This document shows positions 42,692-51,487 of a stretch of 64,000 nucleotides of DNA, one piece after another. The position numbers and the translations under genes are program-made. Source of the DNA: Fen-1308 sp035319125 (GTDB taxonomy: Bacteria > Nitrospirota > Thermodesulfovibrionia > Thermodesulfovibrionales > Dissulfurispiraceae). The notes under the pieces were generated by a model, which did not search any database, was not told the DNA's origin, and saw only the letters and a program-made list of their open reading frames with translations. Position 1 is the first letter of the stretch. Each line of letters begins with the position of its first letter. The stretch covers positions 5,397 through 69,396 of the forward strand of contig DATHDG010000044.1 in assembly GCA_035319125.1 (NCBI GenBank), in the 5' to 3' direction.

Positions 42692-43885
42692 TTATTTGGG
42701 GAGACTCTGATAATATTTAATCAGAATCTGGGCCACTTCAGGGCGTGAGAATTCCTTAGGCGGTTCAATACCCTGGCCTAACATTTCACGGACCTTTGTA
42801 CCTGAAAGCAGGACGAAATCCTCTTTTACATGATCAGGAGCTTCACACATCATTACAACTCTCCCCAGTTTCTTCGAGTAGGCGGTATGGTCTGCCTTGA
42901 AGATCTCAATTTGAAGCGCGCCAGCCGGCACTTCATTATCAAATATGGTTTGCGCATCAAATGCGCCATAGTGGTCTCCGACACCTGCATGGTCGCGACC
43001 TACGATGAAGTGGGTTGCGCCCATGTTCTGGCGGAATACGGCGTGAAGCACAGCCTCTTTCGGACCGGCATAAAGCATGTCGAACCCGTATCCTGTAACC
43101 ATCGCGCTGTTCTTGGGGAAGTACAGCTCGACCATTTTACGGATGGCCGCATCGCGAACAGGTGCGGGGATATCTCCCTTCTTCAGTTTGCCGAGCAGCA
43201 TGTGGATGACCAAGCCGTCACAACCCAAACGCTTCATTGCCATATGACAAAGTTCTTCGTGTGCCAGATGCATAGGGTTGCGTGTCTGAAAAGCAACTAC
43301 CTTCTTCCAGCCACGCTCAGCGATTTCGTTGCGGATTTCGACCGCCGTGCGGAAGGTGTCAGGGAATTCATCCTGAAAGTATGAGAAGTTTAAGACTTTG
43401 ATCGGACCGGAAAGAATGACTTTGCCCTGGGCCTTGAATGTATCGACGCCGGGATGCGCTTCCTTATGGTTCGGACGATAGACTTTTTCGCAGATCAGCT
43501 CAACTTCTGCGTCGCTGAACTCTTCAACAGCCTTTACATCCATTACAGCAAGTATAGGATTCCCGTCTCTGTTCGGATCCTTGAGAGCTATGGTATCACC
43601 GGCTTTGATGCCGTTGGCCGACTGAAGCAGGTTTAGAACAGGAACCGGCCAGAACAGACCCGATGTCGTCTTCATGCTATTGGCGACTGACAGTGCATCA
43701 GCCTTATTCATATAGCCCGTCAACGGGTTAAAATAACCTCCACCCAACATGACAGCATTGGCTGCGGCAGCTGAGCTTACGACAACAGAAGCCATTTTCT
43801 CGGCCTTCTTCTGAAGGGCTTCGTTTTCGGCCGGGTCATACACAAATAGTGGGTTCAGTTTATCTGAACCGTGCGGCTTAATCAT
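42692..43885 (-). CDS. sat: Dissimilatory sulfate adenylyltransferase (ATP sulfurylase)
   Basis: A 397-residue homo-oligomeric ATP sulfurylase that makes APS and PPi from ATP and sulfate. Catalytic motifs are FQTRNPMHLAHEE (QxRNP and HxxH) and VGRDHAGVGDHYG. It lies upstream of aprBA, as in many sulfate reducers, and downstream of adk. Odd point: after the TAA stop (42692-42694) the same frame stays open for 18 codons with a protein-like, Lys-rich tail before a second stop, suggesting the protein was once longer. Confidence 0.95.
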   Translation of the reverse strand: MIKPHGSDKLNPLFVYDPAENEALQKKAEKMASVVVSSAAAANAVMLGGGYFNPLTGYMNKADALSVANSMKTTSGLFWPVPVLNLLQSANGIKAGDTIALKDPNRDGNPILAVMDVKAVEEFSDAEVELICEKVYRPNHKEAHPGVDTFKAQGKVILSGPIKVLNFSYFQDEFPDTFRTAVEIRNEIAERGWKKVVAFQTRNPMHLAHEELCHMAMKRLGCDGLVIHMLLGKLKKGDIPAPVRDAAIRKMVELYFPKNSAMVTGYGFDMLYAGPKEAVLHAVFRQNMGATHFIVGRDHAGVGDHYGAFDAQTIFDNEVPAGALQIEIFKADHTAYSKKLGRVVMMCEAPDHVKEDFVLLSGTKVREMLGQGIEPPKEFSRPEVAQILIKYYQSLPK

Positions 43886-43947
43886 AGATTTTCTTCCTCC
43901 TGTTTAATTTAGTTCCGTATATATTTTCAAGACAAAGCTTGAACTAT

Positions 43948-44595
43948 CTATTTGAGTCCCAGCACGCTGCAAACTTGAGCAAAAATGCTGTCGATGTTGC
44001 CTGTGCCGGCAACTGATTTAAGAATGCCCTTCCCTTTGTAGTAATCGATAAGAGGAGCGGTGGAAGCATTATAGACTTCGAGGCGTTTCTTTATAGTATC
44101 TTCTTTATCATCGTCTCTTTGAAAGAGTTCGCCGCTGCATTTGTCACATTTGCCTTCGGCCTTTGAAGGTGAAAAATAGACGTTGTACATCTGACCGCAA
44201 GCTTTACAGGTTCTTCTGCCGGTCAGTCTTTTCATTAGATCTTCAAAAGGAACATCAACGCTTAAAGCTGCCGTCAGCGGCATATTTAATTTTGCAAGCA
44301 TGGCATCAAGAGCTTCCGCCTGCTTTGTATTCCTCGGGAACCCGTCAAGGATGTAACCCTTTTTCATGTCATCCTGTTTCATGCGCTCTTCCATCATGCC
44401 AAGCACTATGCTGTCGGGAACAAGCTCGCCCCTTTCCATTACAGCCTTGGCTTCCTTGCCAAGAGGCGTCCCCGCTGCAACTGCAGCCCTCAATAGATCT
44501 CCGGTCGAGACCTGGGGAATGCCATATTTTTCGACTAACTTCTTTGCCTGAGTACCTTTGCCAGCTCCAGGTGCGCCGAGAAGAACTATTCGCAT
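43948..44595 (-). CDS. adk: Adenylate kinase
   Basis: A 215-residue adenylate kinase (ATP + AMP = 2 ADP). P-loop GAPGAGKGTQ, the LVPDSIVLGMM lid approach, DGFPRNTKQAEAL and a zinc-type lid with four Cys (CKACGQMYNV and CDKCSG). Position just upstream of sat makes sense: each sulfate reduced produces one AMP through AprBA, which Adk returns to the ADP pool. Confidence 0.96.
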   Translation of the reverse strand: MRIVLLGAPGAGKGTQAKKLVEKYGIPQVSTGDLLRAAVAAGTPLGKEAKAVMERGELVPDSIVLGMMEERMKQDDMKKGYILDGFPRNTKQAEALDAMLAKLNMPLTAALSVDVPFEDLMKRLTGRRTCKACGQMYNVYFSPSKAEGKCDKCSGELFQRDDDKEDTIKKRLEVYNASTAPLIDYYKGKGILKSVAGTGNIDSIFAQVCSVLGLK

Positions 44596-44709
44596 TATGA
44601 AAACCTCCGATTTTCTTAAGGATGGCGTTGCGGTATATACCTTAAACAGTGGGAAAATTGAAAATCAATTTTAAAATAATAATGGATGAATTAAATTATT
44701 TTATACTCT

Positions 44710-45312
44710 TCAAAAGTAATTAAAAGACAGGTCATTTAGATAGGCCCTTAGTTTTTCAAGTGCAGATCTCCGGTGACTAATCGCATCCTTTTCGTCAGGA
44801 TTCATCTCGGCAAAAGTTTTGCTAAATCCATTAGGGCAGAAAAGGGGATCATACCCAAATCCCATTGTTCCAACAGGTTTTTTTACGATATTTCCCTCTA
44901 CAGTCCCTTGAAATATTTCGGTTTTCCCATCAGGGAAAGCGATGGCAATGATGCATATAAATCGTGCACCCCTGGATTTGGATACAACACTTTTCATCTC
45001 ATCAAGCAGCTTCTCGTTGTTGGCACAGTCATCGGCTCCCGGACCCGAATATCTTGCTGACATGACCCCAGGGGCCCCATTGAGCGCATAAACCTCGAGC
45101 CCTGAATCATCAGACACGGCAATCTTATCAGCGCAATTCGCTATAGCAATGGCTTTTTTCAAGGCATTACCCTCGAAAGTCAGTGCATCTTCAAGAACCT
45201 CCGGGCATTCGGGAAAGTCATCCAAGGTCAAGAACCTGATATCAAGACCATCAAGAATCCTCTGGATTTCTATAACCTTCTTTTTGTTTCTGGTTGCTAG
45301 TACAATCTCCAT
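44710..45312 (-). CDS. rdgB: XTP/dITP diphosphatase (HAM1 family)
   Basis: A 200-residue non-canonical purine NTP pyrophosphatase. It has ATRNKKKVIEIQRI at the N-terminus, AVSDDSGLEVYALNGAPGV, and GFGYDPLFCPNG, all family signatures. It removes ITP and XTP from the nucleotide pool. It is upstream of adk on the same strand, with a 114-bp gap. Confidence 0.94.
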   Translation of the reverse strand: MEIVLATRNKKKVIEIQRILDGLDIRFLTLDDFPECPEVLEDALTFEGNALKKAIAIANCADKIAVSDDSGLEVYALNGAPGVMSARYSGPGADDCANNEKLLDEMKSVVSKSRGARFICIIAIAFPDGKTEIFQGTVEGNIVKKPVGTMGFGYDPLFCPNGFSKTFAEMNPDEKDAISHRRSALEKLRAYLNDLSFNYF

Positions 45313-45429
45313 GACCGCTCATTATAACATGGGATGGACGAACACCAATAAATCCACGACAGGTATAATAAAAAAATCTCACACCAGACAGACTATCTCA
45401 ATTGATAACAAATCCAGGGCATAAAAAAA

Positions 45430-45455
45430 GCTGCAGGACGGTTAAGTCCTCCAGC
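45430..45455 (-). terminator. Terminator of the initiator tRNA gene
   Basis: A stem of GCTG/CAGC and AGGAC/GTCCT with one C-C mismatch and loop GGTTAA; on the minus strand it is followed by seven T residues. It lies 18 bp after the tRNA. Confidence 0.8.
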
Positions 45456-45473
45456 CTTAGCATCAAAATCTTT

Positions 45474-45550
<77 letters not shown>

Positions 45551-46106
45551 GGTATCTACAATAACGGATCAGTCTGAACATTGTCAACGACATGGCGAAC
45601 AACGTATACTCAGCAACGCTTTGAGACATCAGGGATTCTCGAGTTTTAGCATAAAGCTGATCTACAATAAATATCTAGCTAGATGCCATCGTCACCCGTT
45701 TTGCTTTTTTTATCCAACCGCCATTCTAAAGATACCAGCACCGTTCCCAGCAGTCCGATCGAGCAGCGAAATATGTAATCAGGATTTCAAAATGAGAAAT
45801 AGCGTTTCTGTTTCATCGGATATAATTTTGCATTTAACATTACAACTTCAATATTGCATCTCTCGCTGTTGCTACAATATTGTATGTCAGGCCAATTTTT
45901 GACGTAAAGAAAGTCATGCGCCTTTGCTATAAAAGGGCAGACCCGTACTGGGGAAAATATACGATATTTCTCCGAAACTGTACAAGTTGGCTGCATAAAT
46001 AACAGCATCAAGATTTATGAAAAGGCACACGCATTGAGAGGCACAATCAGATTCGGCAGTTTAGACCCCATAAATCCAGCATTGCCAATAACTACAACTC
46101 CTATAA
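45551..46106. other. AT-rich intergenic region between tRNA-fMet and the gsp operon
   Basis: About 550 bp with no supported gene. It contains two CAATATTG copies 26 bp apart (45849-45856 and 45875-45882), the second inside the palindrome TACAATATTGTA. Short frames here lack ribosome binding sites and family resemblance. The tRNA promoter should lie near its left end. Confidence 0.35.
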
Positions 46107-46841
46107 TCAGCGGTCCATAGGCCGACGGGTTCGAATCCCCGTTGCAGGCGGTGCAGCAGACGGAGTCGACGGCTGCATTGTTGTAACTTGTCCTGCTGCG
46201 GGAGAAGGAGACACAGGTAAAGGCTGTAACGACCTTGGCATCACGGCAGAAGGCACTGCAGGCTGTGCACCAGGAGCAGGCGCCCCTGCCGGCATCATTC
46301 CCATATCATCTGCTCGTTTCTCCTTCTTACTTTCAGGTGAGATCACCTTAAGATCTATGCGGTCATCTCCACGCTCCATCACAGCTCCGCTTGGCGACAC
46401 TTCTTTAAGAGTGTAGCCACTCATTGTCTCTCCGAGTTTAAGCCCCGTTTGTCTTATCCCGCGGCCCGGTGTCGAACGAGGAGATTTCTTGTCGCTGAGG
46501 TATGCGATTCGCACGTTATCCACAATTAATGTTCCATACAATACAAACTCAGGTCTTGGCATGGTATCTTGCTTGTTTAGCGGAGGGACAATCCTTTCAG
46601 GATGAAAAAGATTCTTTTCGGCAATCATGGCATATTCCTGCATTAGGGGGGCTGCGGTCTTCTGTTCTGCCGACTGCTCTTTGATCTGGGCTGAAGCATT
46701 TGCAGATACAACAGAAGGAGACGGCACCTTTACATTGACAACAAAAACAGGCGCAAGCATAAAAATAGCGAAGGCCAATATTATCGCAATTAATAAACAA
46801 TTGAGAACCGTAAGCTGCCTCAGTATCGAATCAGAAATCAA
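46107..46841 (-). CDS. GspC-like type II secretion protein
   Basis: A 244-residue protein at the end of the gsp operon. One N-terminal transmembrane helix (LLIAIILAFAIFMLAPVFVV), then a periplasmic domain of HR type (AEKNLFHPERI, EFVLYGTLIVDNVRIAYL, LGETMSGYTLKEV, GAVMERGDDRI), which in GspC/PilP contacts the secretin. The C-terminal 75 residues are Pro/Ala/Gln-rich without a PDZ domain. Best assigned as GspC or a PilP-like equivalent. Confidence 0.7.
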   Translation of the reverse strand: MISDSILRQLTVLNCLLIAIILAFAIFMLAPVFVVNVKVPSPSVVSANASAQIKEQSAEQKTAAPLMQEYAMIAEKNLFHPERIVPPLNKQDTMPRPEFVLYGTLIVDNVRIAYLSDKKSPRSTPGRGIRQTGLKLGETMSGYTLKEVSPSGAVMERGDDRIDLKVISPESKKEKRADDMGMMPAGAPAPGAQPAVPSAVMPRSLQPLPVSPSPAAGQVTTMQPSTPSAAPPATGIRTRRPMDR

Positions 46842-46842
46842 G

Positions 46843-47481
46843 TTATCTGCCCTCGTAAAGACCCATAGCGTCCAACCTCACCATCAGTTCCCTAGGATCT
46901 CTGAAATTTCTTACGCGCACATCCAGTTCTTTCATTACTATATAAGGAATCCTAGTTTCAAGAGAATAAAGTATGTCACTTAATGCCGCCGTATCCGGGA
47001 TAGTACTGTCTATGCTCACACTAAGAACCTGTAATCTAGCACCGGTAGACTTTGCCGTTTTTTTGTCACTTGCCGGCTTTGCTGTTGCAGAGGCGCTAGT
47101 CTGCCCCGATGTCGTAATTTTTTCGAGTTCTTCGGCCTTGCCGACACGTTCACTGGTAATCGTGCCGCTTTTTCCAGTAACAGCATCTTTGACTAATCCC
47201 TGTAGATTGGCGGATGCCAGTGATGCGGGTTCGCCGCTGATCAATTTCTCGTCCTGGGCCTTGGATTGTTCTCTTAAAGCTGCCAACTGTTTTTCAAGCT
47301 CCGGCTTTTGAGCGATAAGATTTACATATTTTTTTAGCGTCGCCATTTTAGCATCTTGCTGTTCTCGCAGAGAAGCAATTTCCGTCATGGCGCCAACATA
47401 TACATATTTATAGAAAACCAACAGAAACAGGATAATGGCAAGCGGTATGCCTATCAGACGAAGCCTGTTATTTTTTTTCAT
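46843..47481 (-). CDS. GspM/PilO-like type II secretion protein
   Basis: A 212-residue bitopic protein. An N-terminal helix (IGIPLAIILFLLVFYKYVYV) is followed by a coiled-coil (ASLREQQDAKMATLKKYV) and a ferredoxin-like periplasmic domain (LSDILYSLETRIPYIVMKEL), the PilO/GspM plan. It would form the inner-membrane platform with the GspL-like protein, whose gene overlaps its start by 14 bp. Confidence 0.75.
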   Translation of the reverse strand: MKKNNRLRLIGIPLAIILFLLVFYKYVYVGAMTEIASLREQQDAKMATLKKYVNLIAQKPELEKQLAALREQSKAQDEKLISGEPASLASANLQGLVKDAVTGKSGTITSERVGKAEELEKITTSGQTSASATAKPASDKKTAKSTGARLQVLSVSIDSTIPDTAALSDILYSLETRIPYIVMKELDVRVRNFRDPRELMVRLDAMGLYEGR

Positions 47482-49009
47482 TAACGGCCTCCTCCGCCTT
47501 AACTCCGCGAATATCCATCTTTATCTGAAACCGGTCCATATTCATGCGTGCATCTCTAAATGTAGGTGACGAGAATTCTACTTTTTCAAAATATTTTGAA
47601 CCTTCAAGCATCTGTACCAGCAATGTTGCCGATGGTGCATAACCCTCTATGTTAACCTGGGCACCCGCGATCCTTACCCTTGTAAGCCATGTATTCTTGG
47701 GGATTATGGTCGTCATTTCTTTTAGCATATCTATATAAAGCGGCTTTTCGTGCTTGAATTGATTGATAAGCAATAATCTCTTATTAATAGACTCTATCTC
47801 TCTCTGGATCTTTTCAGCACTTTGAACTTCGGACTTCCTTGCGTTTAGCTGTCTATCGATTTCTGCCAGTCTTTCGCTTTCCGTCGCAATGGGCACAAAA
47901 ACATATGCTGCAATGCATGCAATCATTACAATGACAAGCAGTATCGTCAAGAACAACGGTTTCTTGTCGCCCTCCCTAATTCCCTTTGAAAGCAAATTGT
48001 ATTTCTCTGCCTTTTGCCAAAGCGTTTCAAGCATGCCGCCAATTAGCAAGTCTCTTGCTTTGCCGATTTTTGAAGCACCAGCTACTTTATGCTCAAGATC
48101 ATCGAGCATCTTATAAGATATCTTGCCTCTTGTCTTTAGCGCTTCGGCAAGTGTATCGGTATCCCTCCTAAAAAGGAAAATAAAAGGCATTTCCTCTCCG
48201 GCTTCTCCCATAGCTGCTCTCTGTTCGGCCATGAAATCTTCAACGATAACCGCCATAAGGATCTCATCGTCACATTTGAAGTCCTGTGATGAGGAAGCCT
48301 TAAATATTCCGTTTTCTACCCTTCCGGCCTTTATTCCAACTTTATCAATCTCTGCAAAAATAAAAGATGGCAGGCCGGTAGCAAAACTACATAGTGTAGC
48401 CAAGCAAGACATGTCGAAAGTCACGCTCTTAACATGTATACCTCTATCAGCAAGACTGCTTATATAATCAGTTACAGGCCTAGCTTTAGCTGCAGCCATA
48501 AAAAGCTCGATCTTATCGCCACCTTGTTCCCCAGGCACATAGTCATAAATAGCCTCATCCGCGGTGAAAGGTGTCAAGCGATCGAAGTCGAACCGCACAA
48601 CTTCAGACAGATTTTCTCTGACAGAAGAAGGCAAAGAGGCCACCTTCATTGCAACCATTGACTTTGGTATGATCATCTGCACATCAGCACGAGTTATATC
48701 AAAATCTCTAGTTGCAACGGCCAATGTAGATGCAACTTCTGAGGGGGAAGGCAATGCGTCTGCAGCAAACTGATAGTTCCTGGCTGCCCTTATGTGATAT
48801 TTGGAGAAAGACCTTGTCGCATAGGCAATATCAAGACGGCCCCTGCCGATCAATACGCAAAGCACTGATGCCTTTGCCATCAGCTCAGTTACAGGATTGA
48901 AATTAAGCACTTTCATAACAGGAACTGACTGCCTCTTAATGGTCTCTGCTGCCCCTGCAGCAGCCTTGCCGAACCTTTTTATGGCGCTTACTGTTCCTGC
49001 TGTTTCCAT
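47468..49009 (-). CDS. gspL: GspL-like protein (PilM-PilN type)
   Basis: A 513-residue protein with a cytoplasmic actin-like PilM/GspL domain (about 1-340: DVQMIIPKSMVAMKVASLP, FDFDRLTPFTADEAIYDYVP), one transmembrane helix near 360-385 (FLTILLVIVMIACIAAYVFV), and a PilN-like periplasmic part (ITTIIPKNTWLTRVRIAGAQ). It links the GspE ATPase to the platform. It overlaps both neighbours, so the operon is tightly coupled. Confidence 0.83.
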   Translation of the reverse strand: METAGTVSAIKRFGKAAAGAAETIKRQSVPVMKVLNFNPVTELMAKASVLCVLIGRGRLDIAYATRSFSKYHIRAARNYQFAADALPSPSEVASTLAVATRDFDITRADVQMIIPKSMVAMKVASLPSSVRENLSEVVRFDFDRLTPFTADEAIYDYVPGEQGGDKIELFMAAAKARPVTDYISSLADRGIHVKSVTFDMSCLATLCSFATGLPSFIFAEIDKVGIKAGRVENGIFKASSSQDFKCDDEILMAVIVEDFMAEQRAAMGEAGEEMPFIFLFRRDTDTLAEALKTRGKISYKMLDDLEHKVAGASKIGKARDLLIGGMLETLWQKAEKYNLLSKGIREGDKKPLFLTILLVIVMIACIAAYVFVPIATESERLAEIDRQLNARKSEVQSAEKIQREIESINKRLLLINQFKHEKPLYIDMLKEMTTIIPKNTWLTRVRIAGAQVNIEGYAPSATLLVQMLEGSKYFEKVEFSSPTFRDARMNMDRFQIKMDIRGVKAEEAVNEKK

Positions 49010-49962
49010 TTACTCATGTCCCATGGACCCTTGAAATAGCGATAACTGACGTTCTCGCCTGAAACAACCACGACTGCTTTGATCCCATATCCGGGTTTCT
49101 TGGCGCCACTTCTACCAACAGATTCTACAGTGTATATTGTGCTCTCTCCTGCTGTGATAAACGGCTCCATGGCTTTGTATGCACCGCCAGCCAAAGCTTG
49201 AATATCTGCTATGTTCCTTATCTCAGCATCCTTGCGGAATTCAAGAATGTTTTCGGCAAGTTCCGGCACCATTCCGGGAATGGCCATCAAAACCTCCTTG
49301 GGAGCAGAACTTATGTTTATTTTACCATTATCATTATACACCGTGACAAAATCAGCCAGTCCAGCTTTCTTTTCACTGCCGTATAAAATCTCTCTGGTCA
49401 TGCCTCTTACTAACAATAGCTCTTCAACGCTCTCAAAATTGGAGTTCTTAGCTTTGTAAGGGACCGGCAACGCCATATAATAGTCGCTCTCAGCACCGTG
49501 CAACCTGACAAGATCATCGCTATCACGCCAGTCCTCTATCGAATCAACAATGATATCTGCGTCATCGTCTTTAATGCCAAGAGCAATAAGAAGCCCCCTT
49601 AATACTATATCAGGAGTTTTGTTGATGTCTATTTTACCGCCTTCATTGACGATCCTGACGAGGCACATACCATCGCCAAGTGTAAATGCATTGGGAGTCC
49701 CATCGGTCTTCCATATGTCCGACTTACTCTCTTCCCTGGGCGCTCCCAAGTTGACCTGCCTGTAAATAATTTCTTCTGCAGCCCTAGCCATGCCGGCCTC
49801 AGCAATGAATTTCTCTTCGACGCCTTCCTTGTAGGATATCATTGAACTGCTTTCGACTTTTGTCATATACGCAAACGAAAGCACAATGACCATAAGTATT
49901 GCTATGGTCCAGATAACAAGTATTAAAGCAATGCCCTTGTCATTATGTCGTCCATTCAACAT
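48988..49962 (-). CDS. gspK: Type II secretion minor pseudopilin GspK
   Basis: A 324-residue pseudopilin. The N-terminal prepilin-like segment KGIALILVIWTIAILMVIV lacks the usual glutamate at position 5, as GspK does. The large alpha domain has helix-hairpin-helix type repeats (NKTPDIVLRGLLIALGI, NISSAPKEVLMAIPGM) and the SIEDWRD/AESDYY segment. It caps the pseudopilus tip with GspI and GspJ. Confidence 0.9.
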   Translation of the reverse strand: MLNGRHNDKGIALILVIWTIAILMVIVLSFAYMTKVESSSMISYKEGVEEKFIAEAGMARAAEEIIYRQVNLGAPREESKSDIWKTDGTPNAFTLGDGMCLVRIVNEGGKIDINKTPDIVLRGLLIALGIKDDDADIIVDSIEDWRDSDDLVRLHGAESDYYMALPVPYKAKNSNFESVEELLLVRGMTREILYGSEKKAGLADFVTVYNDNGKINISSAPKEVLMAIPGMVPELAENILEFRKDAEIRNIADIQALAGGAYKAMEPFITAGESTIYTVESVGRSGAKKPGYGIKAVVVVSGENVSYRYFKGPWDMSKWKQQEQ

Positions 49963-50612
49963 TACTTCTTAGTTCCGCCTGTGGAAGTGCCTGGCTGATT
50001 ATTCTTGCTCGTCATTACTGGTACTATAAGAGAAATAACCCTGGAGTCTTTCTCAATAGTAAGACGGATCCTGCCGGGAATATTCTCTTTGTCGGTCCAT
50101 TCCTCAGTCCAGCTTCCTTTCTCATCAGTCGGCCCTTTCGTAAAGTATTCGAAGTGAATATCTTTAGCATTGTCGATCAGCCTGACTTCCCGTGCAGCAT
50201 CAGGTATTTGAACTGGAGCCTCACTTGCGTACAGGGTTTTATTCCCCATATCCTCATCCCGCACTTCATAATTTACAAACACCGGCCCCATGCTGCCGCC
50301 CCACAATGAATACACAGATCTAAATTGCAGTTTGGTCTTGTCACCGCTGAACTGAAAGAAATCAGTATCAAGAATATCTCCGGTTTTGTTGATCATAAAA
50401 GCTGACTGTACTTGCGACTCGATAATACTCAGAGATGTCCGAAAACGCTCAAGTCCTTCGATTTTTTTCTGACTCGACTCGGTTGCTCGATTTCCAGCCC
50501 TCAAGGCGCCGGCAGTTATAAGAATGATAAGCCCCAGCAATGTGATCGAGACAAGCAGCTCCAGAAGTGTGAATCCCTTTTGATTTTGAGTATTCACTTT
50601 CAACAACATCAT
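49962..50612 (-). CDS. gspJ: Type II secretion minor pseudopilin GspJ
   Basis: A 216-residue pseudopilin with prepilin peptidase site KGFTLLELLVSITLLGLIIL. The body (LERFRTSLSIIESQVQSAF, FVNYEVRDED) fits GspJ. The start overlaps the gspI stop as ATGA (50609-50612). Confidence 0.87.
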   Translation of the reverse strand: MMLLKVNTQNQKGFTLLELLVSITLLGLIILITAGALRAGNRATESSQKKIEGLERFRTSLSIIESQVQSAFMINKTGDILDTDFFQFSGDKTKLQFRSVYSLWGGSMGPVFVNYEVRDEDMGNKTLYASEAPVQIPDAAREVRLIDNAKDIHFEYFTKGPTDEKGSWTEEWTDKENIPGRIRLTIEKDSRVISLIVPVMTSKNNQPGTSTGGTKK

Positions 50613-51031
50613 GGCTTCTTTCCTGTCATTTTCAGCGTATCCACAGACATGGAGCGCTCACGCACCCCGTCATTCCAGTAAACTGTCAGCCGCACTTCAT
50701 ACAGCTCAACGTTCAGTGACCGGGTCCGATCTTCAAAAGCCTTGCTGATCGCCGCATTGAAGCGGTATCCATCACGAGTAGTACCGGAAAGCTCTACGCT
50801 GGGAAAGTCCTCATTCTCAGTAATGTTCCGCATGATAGCCTCAGCATTGGCCGAGGCATTAACATAGCTGTCAGAAAGCGACAAGGAACGCATACCAGCC
50901 GAAAATATCTGCATAATAACCACAAGCACGACACTGATCAGTGAGAAGGCAACCAGTATCTCAAGCAGAGTGAATCCATTACGGTTAGATAGAGTCATAC
51001 ATACTTTATTTGTTGCCAAGCATTTTATCAT
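50609..51031 (-). CDS. gspI: Type II secretion minor pseudopilin GspI
   Basis: A 140-residue pseudopilin with NGFTLLEILVAFSLISVVLV and the small GspI fold. The ATG at 51031 overlaps the gspH stop as ATGA, supporting this start. It nucleates the pseudopilus tip with GspJ and GspK. Confidence 0.87.
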   Translation of the reverse strand: MIKCLATNKVCMTLSNRNGFTLLEILVAFSLISVVLVVIMQIFSAGMRSLSLSDSYVNASANAEAIMRNITENEDFPSVELSGTTRDGYRFNAAISKAFEDRTRSLNVELYEVRLTVYWNDGVRERSMSVDTLKMTGKKP

Positions 51032-51480
51032 TTCGGATATGAATAAACGGCTCCCACTATCGGATCAATTTCCAGATCAACTATTTTTTTACCGGAAGAC
51101 AGTACTACCCTAGCACCTTCGCTTGCACCCGACGGTGCAAAAATAAAACGGTAGTCACCTCTTTTTATTTCACCATGCAATGGGTCTTCAACTTCGACTC
51201 TTACCTCCTCAGGTATAAACCGCCGCGCGCTTCCGCCCTCTATGCTGTATTGCCTTGAGTCCATATCCAATGTCAAAACTTGCCACTGACCGCTCGTCAT
51301 AGCCATAGACCTTGCCAACCGAAAAGTAGCTATCATCTCCCTTGCAGTTGCATCTACTTTTTGGGAAGGCAAAACATTAGCCAGCATGGAAATGGAAATA
51401 GCAAGAATAAGTCCTATGATAAAAATTACCAGTAATATCTCAAGGAGAGTAAATCCTTTTCTGGAAAACAAAATCGTCAT
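51028..51480 (-). CDS. gspH: Type II secretion minor pseudopilin GspH
   Basis: A 150-residue pseudopilin with KGFTLLEILLVIFIIGLILA directly after a six-residue leader when the ATG at 51478-51480 is used; the longer frame from 51537 would overlap gspF. The GspH-type C-terminal beta domain follows (VEDPLHGEIKRGDYRFIFAP). Confidence 0.86.
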   Translation of the reverse strand: MTILFSRKGFTLLEILLVIFIIGLILAISISMLANVLPSQKVDATAREMIATFRLARSMAMTSGQWQVLTLDMDSRQYSIEGGSARRFIPEEVRVEVEDPLHGEIKRGDYRFIFAPSGASEGARVVLSSGKKIVDLEIDPIVGAVYSYPK

Positions 51481-51487
51481 GACAAAC

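Noticed and set aside
46124..46142. tRNA T-arm-like sequence (GGGTTCGAATCCC) at the end of the gspC-like gene
   Set aside because: No matching anticodon or D-arm upstream, and the sequence is in frame as the C-terminus of the protein.
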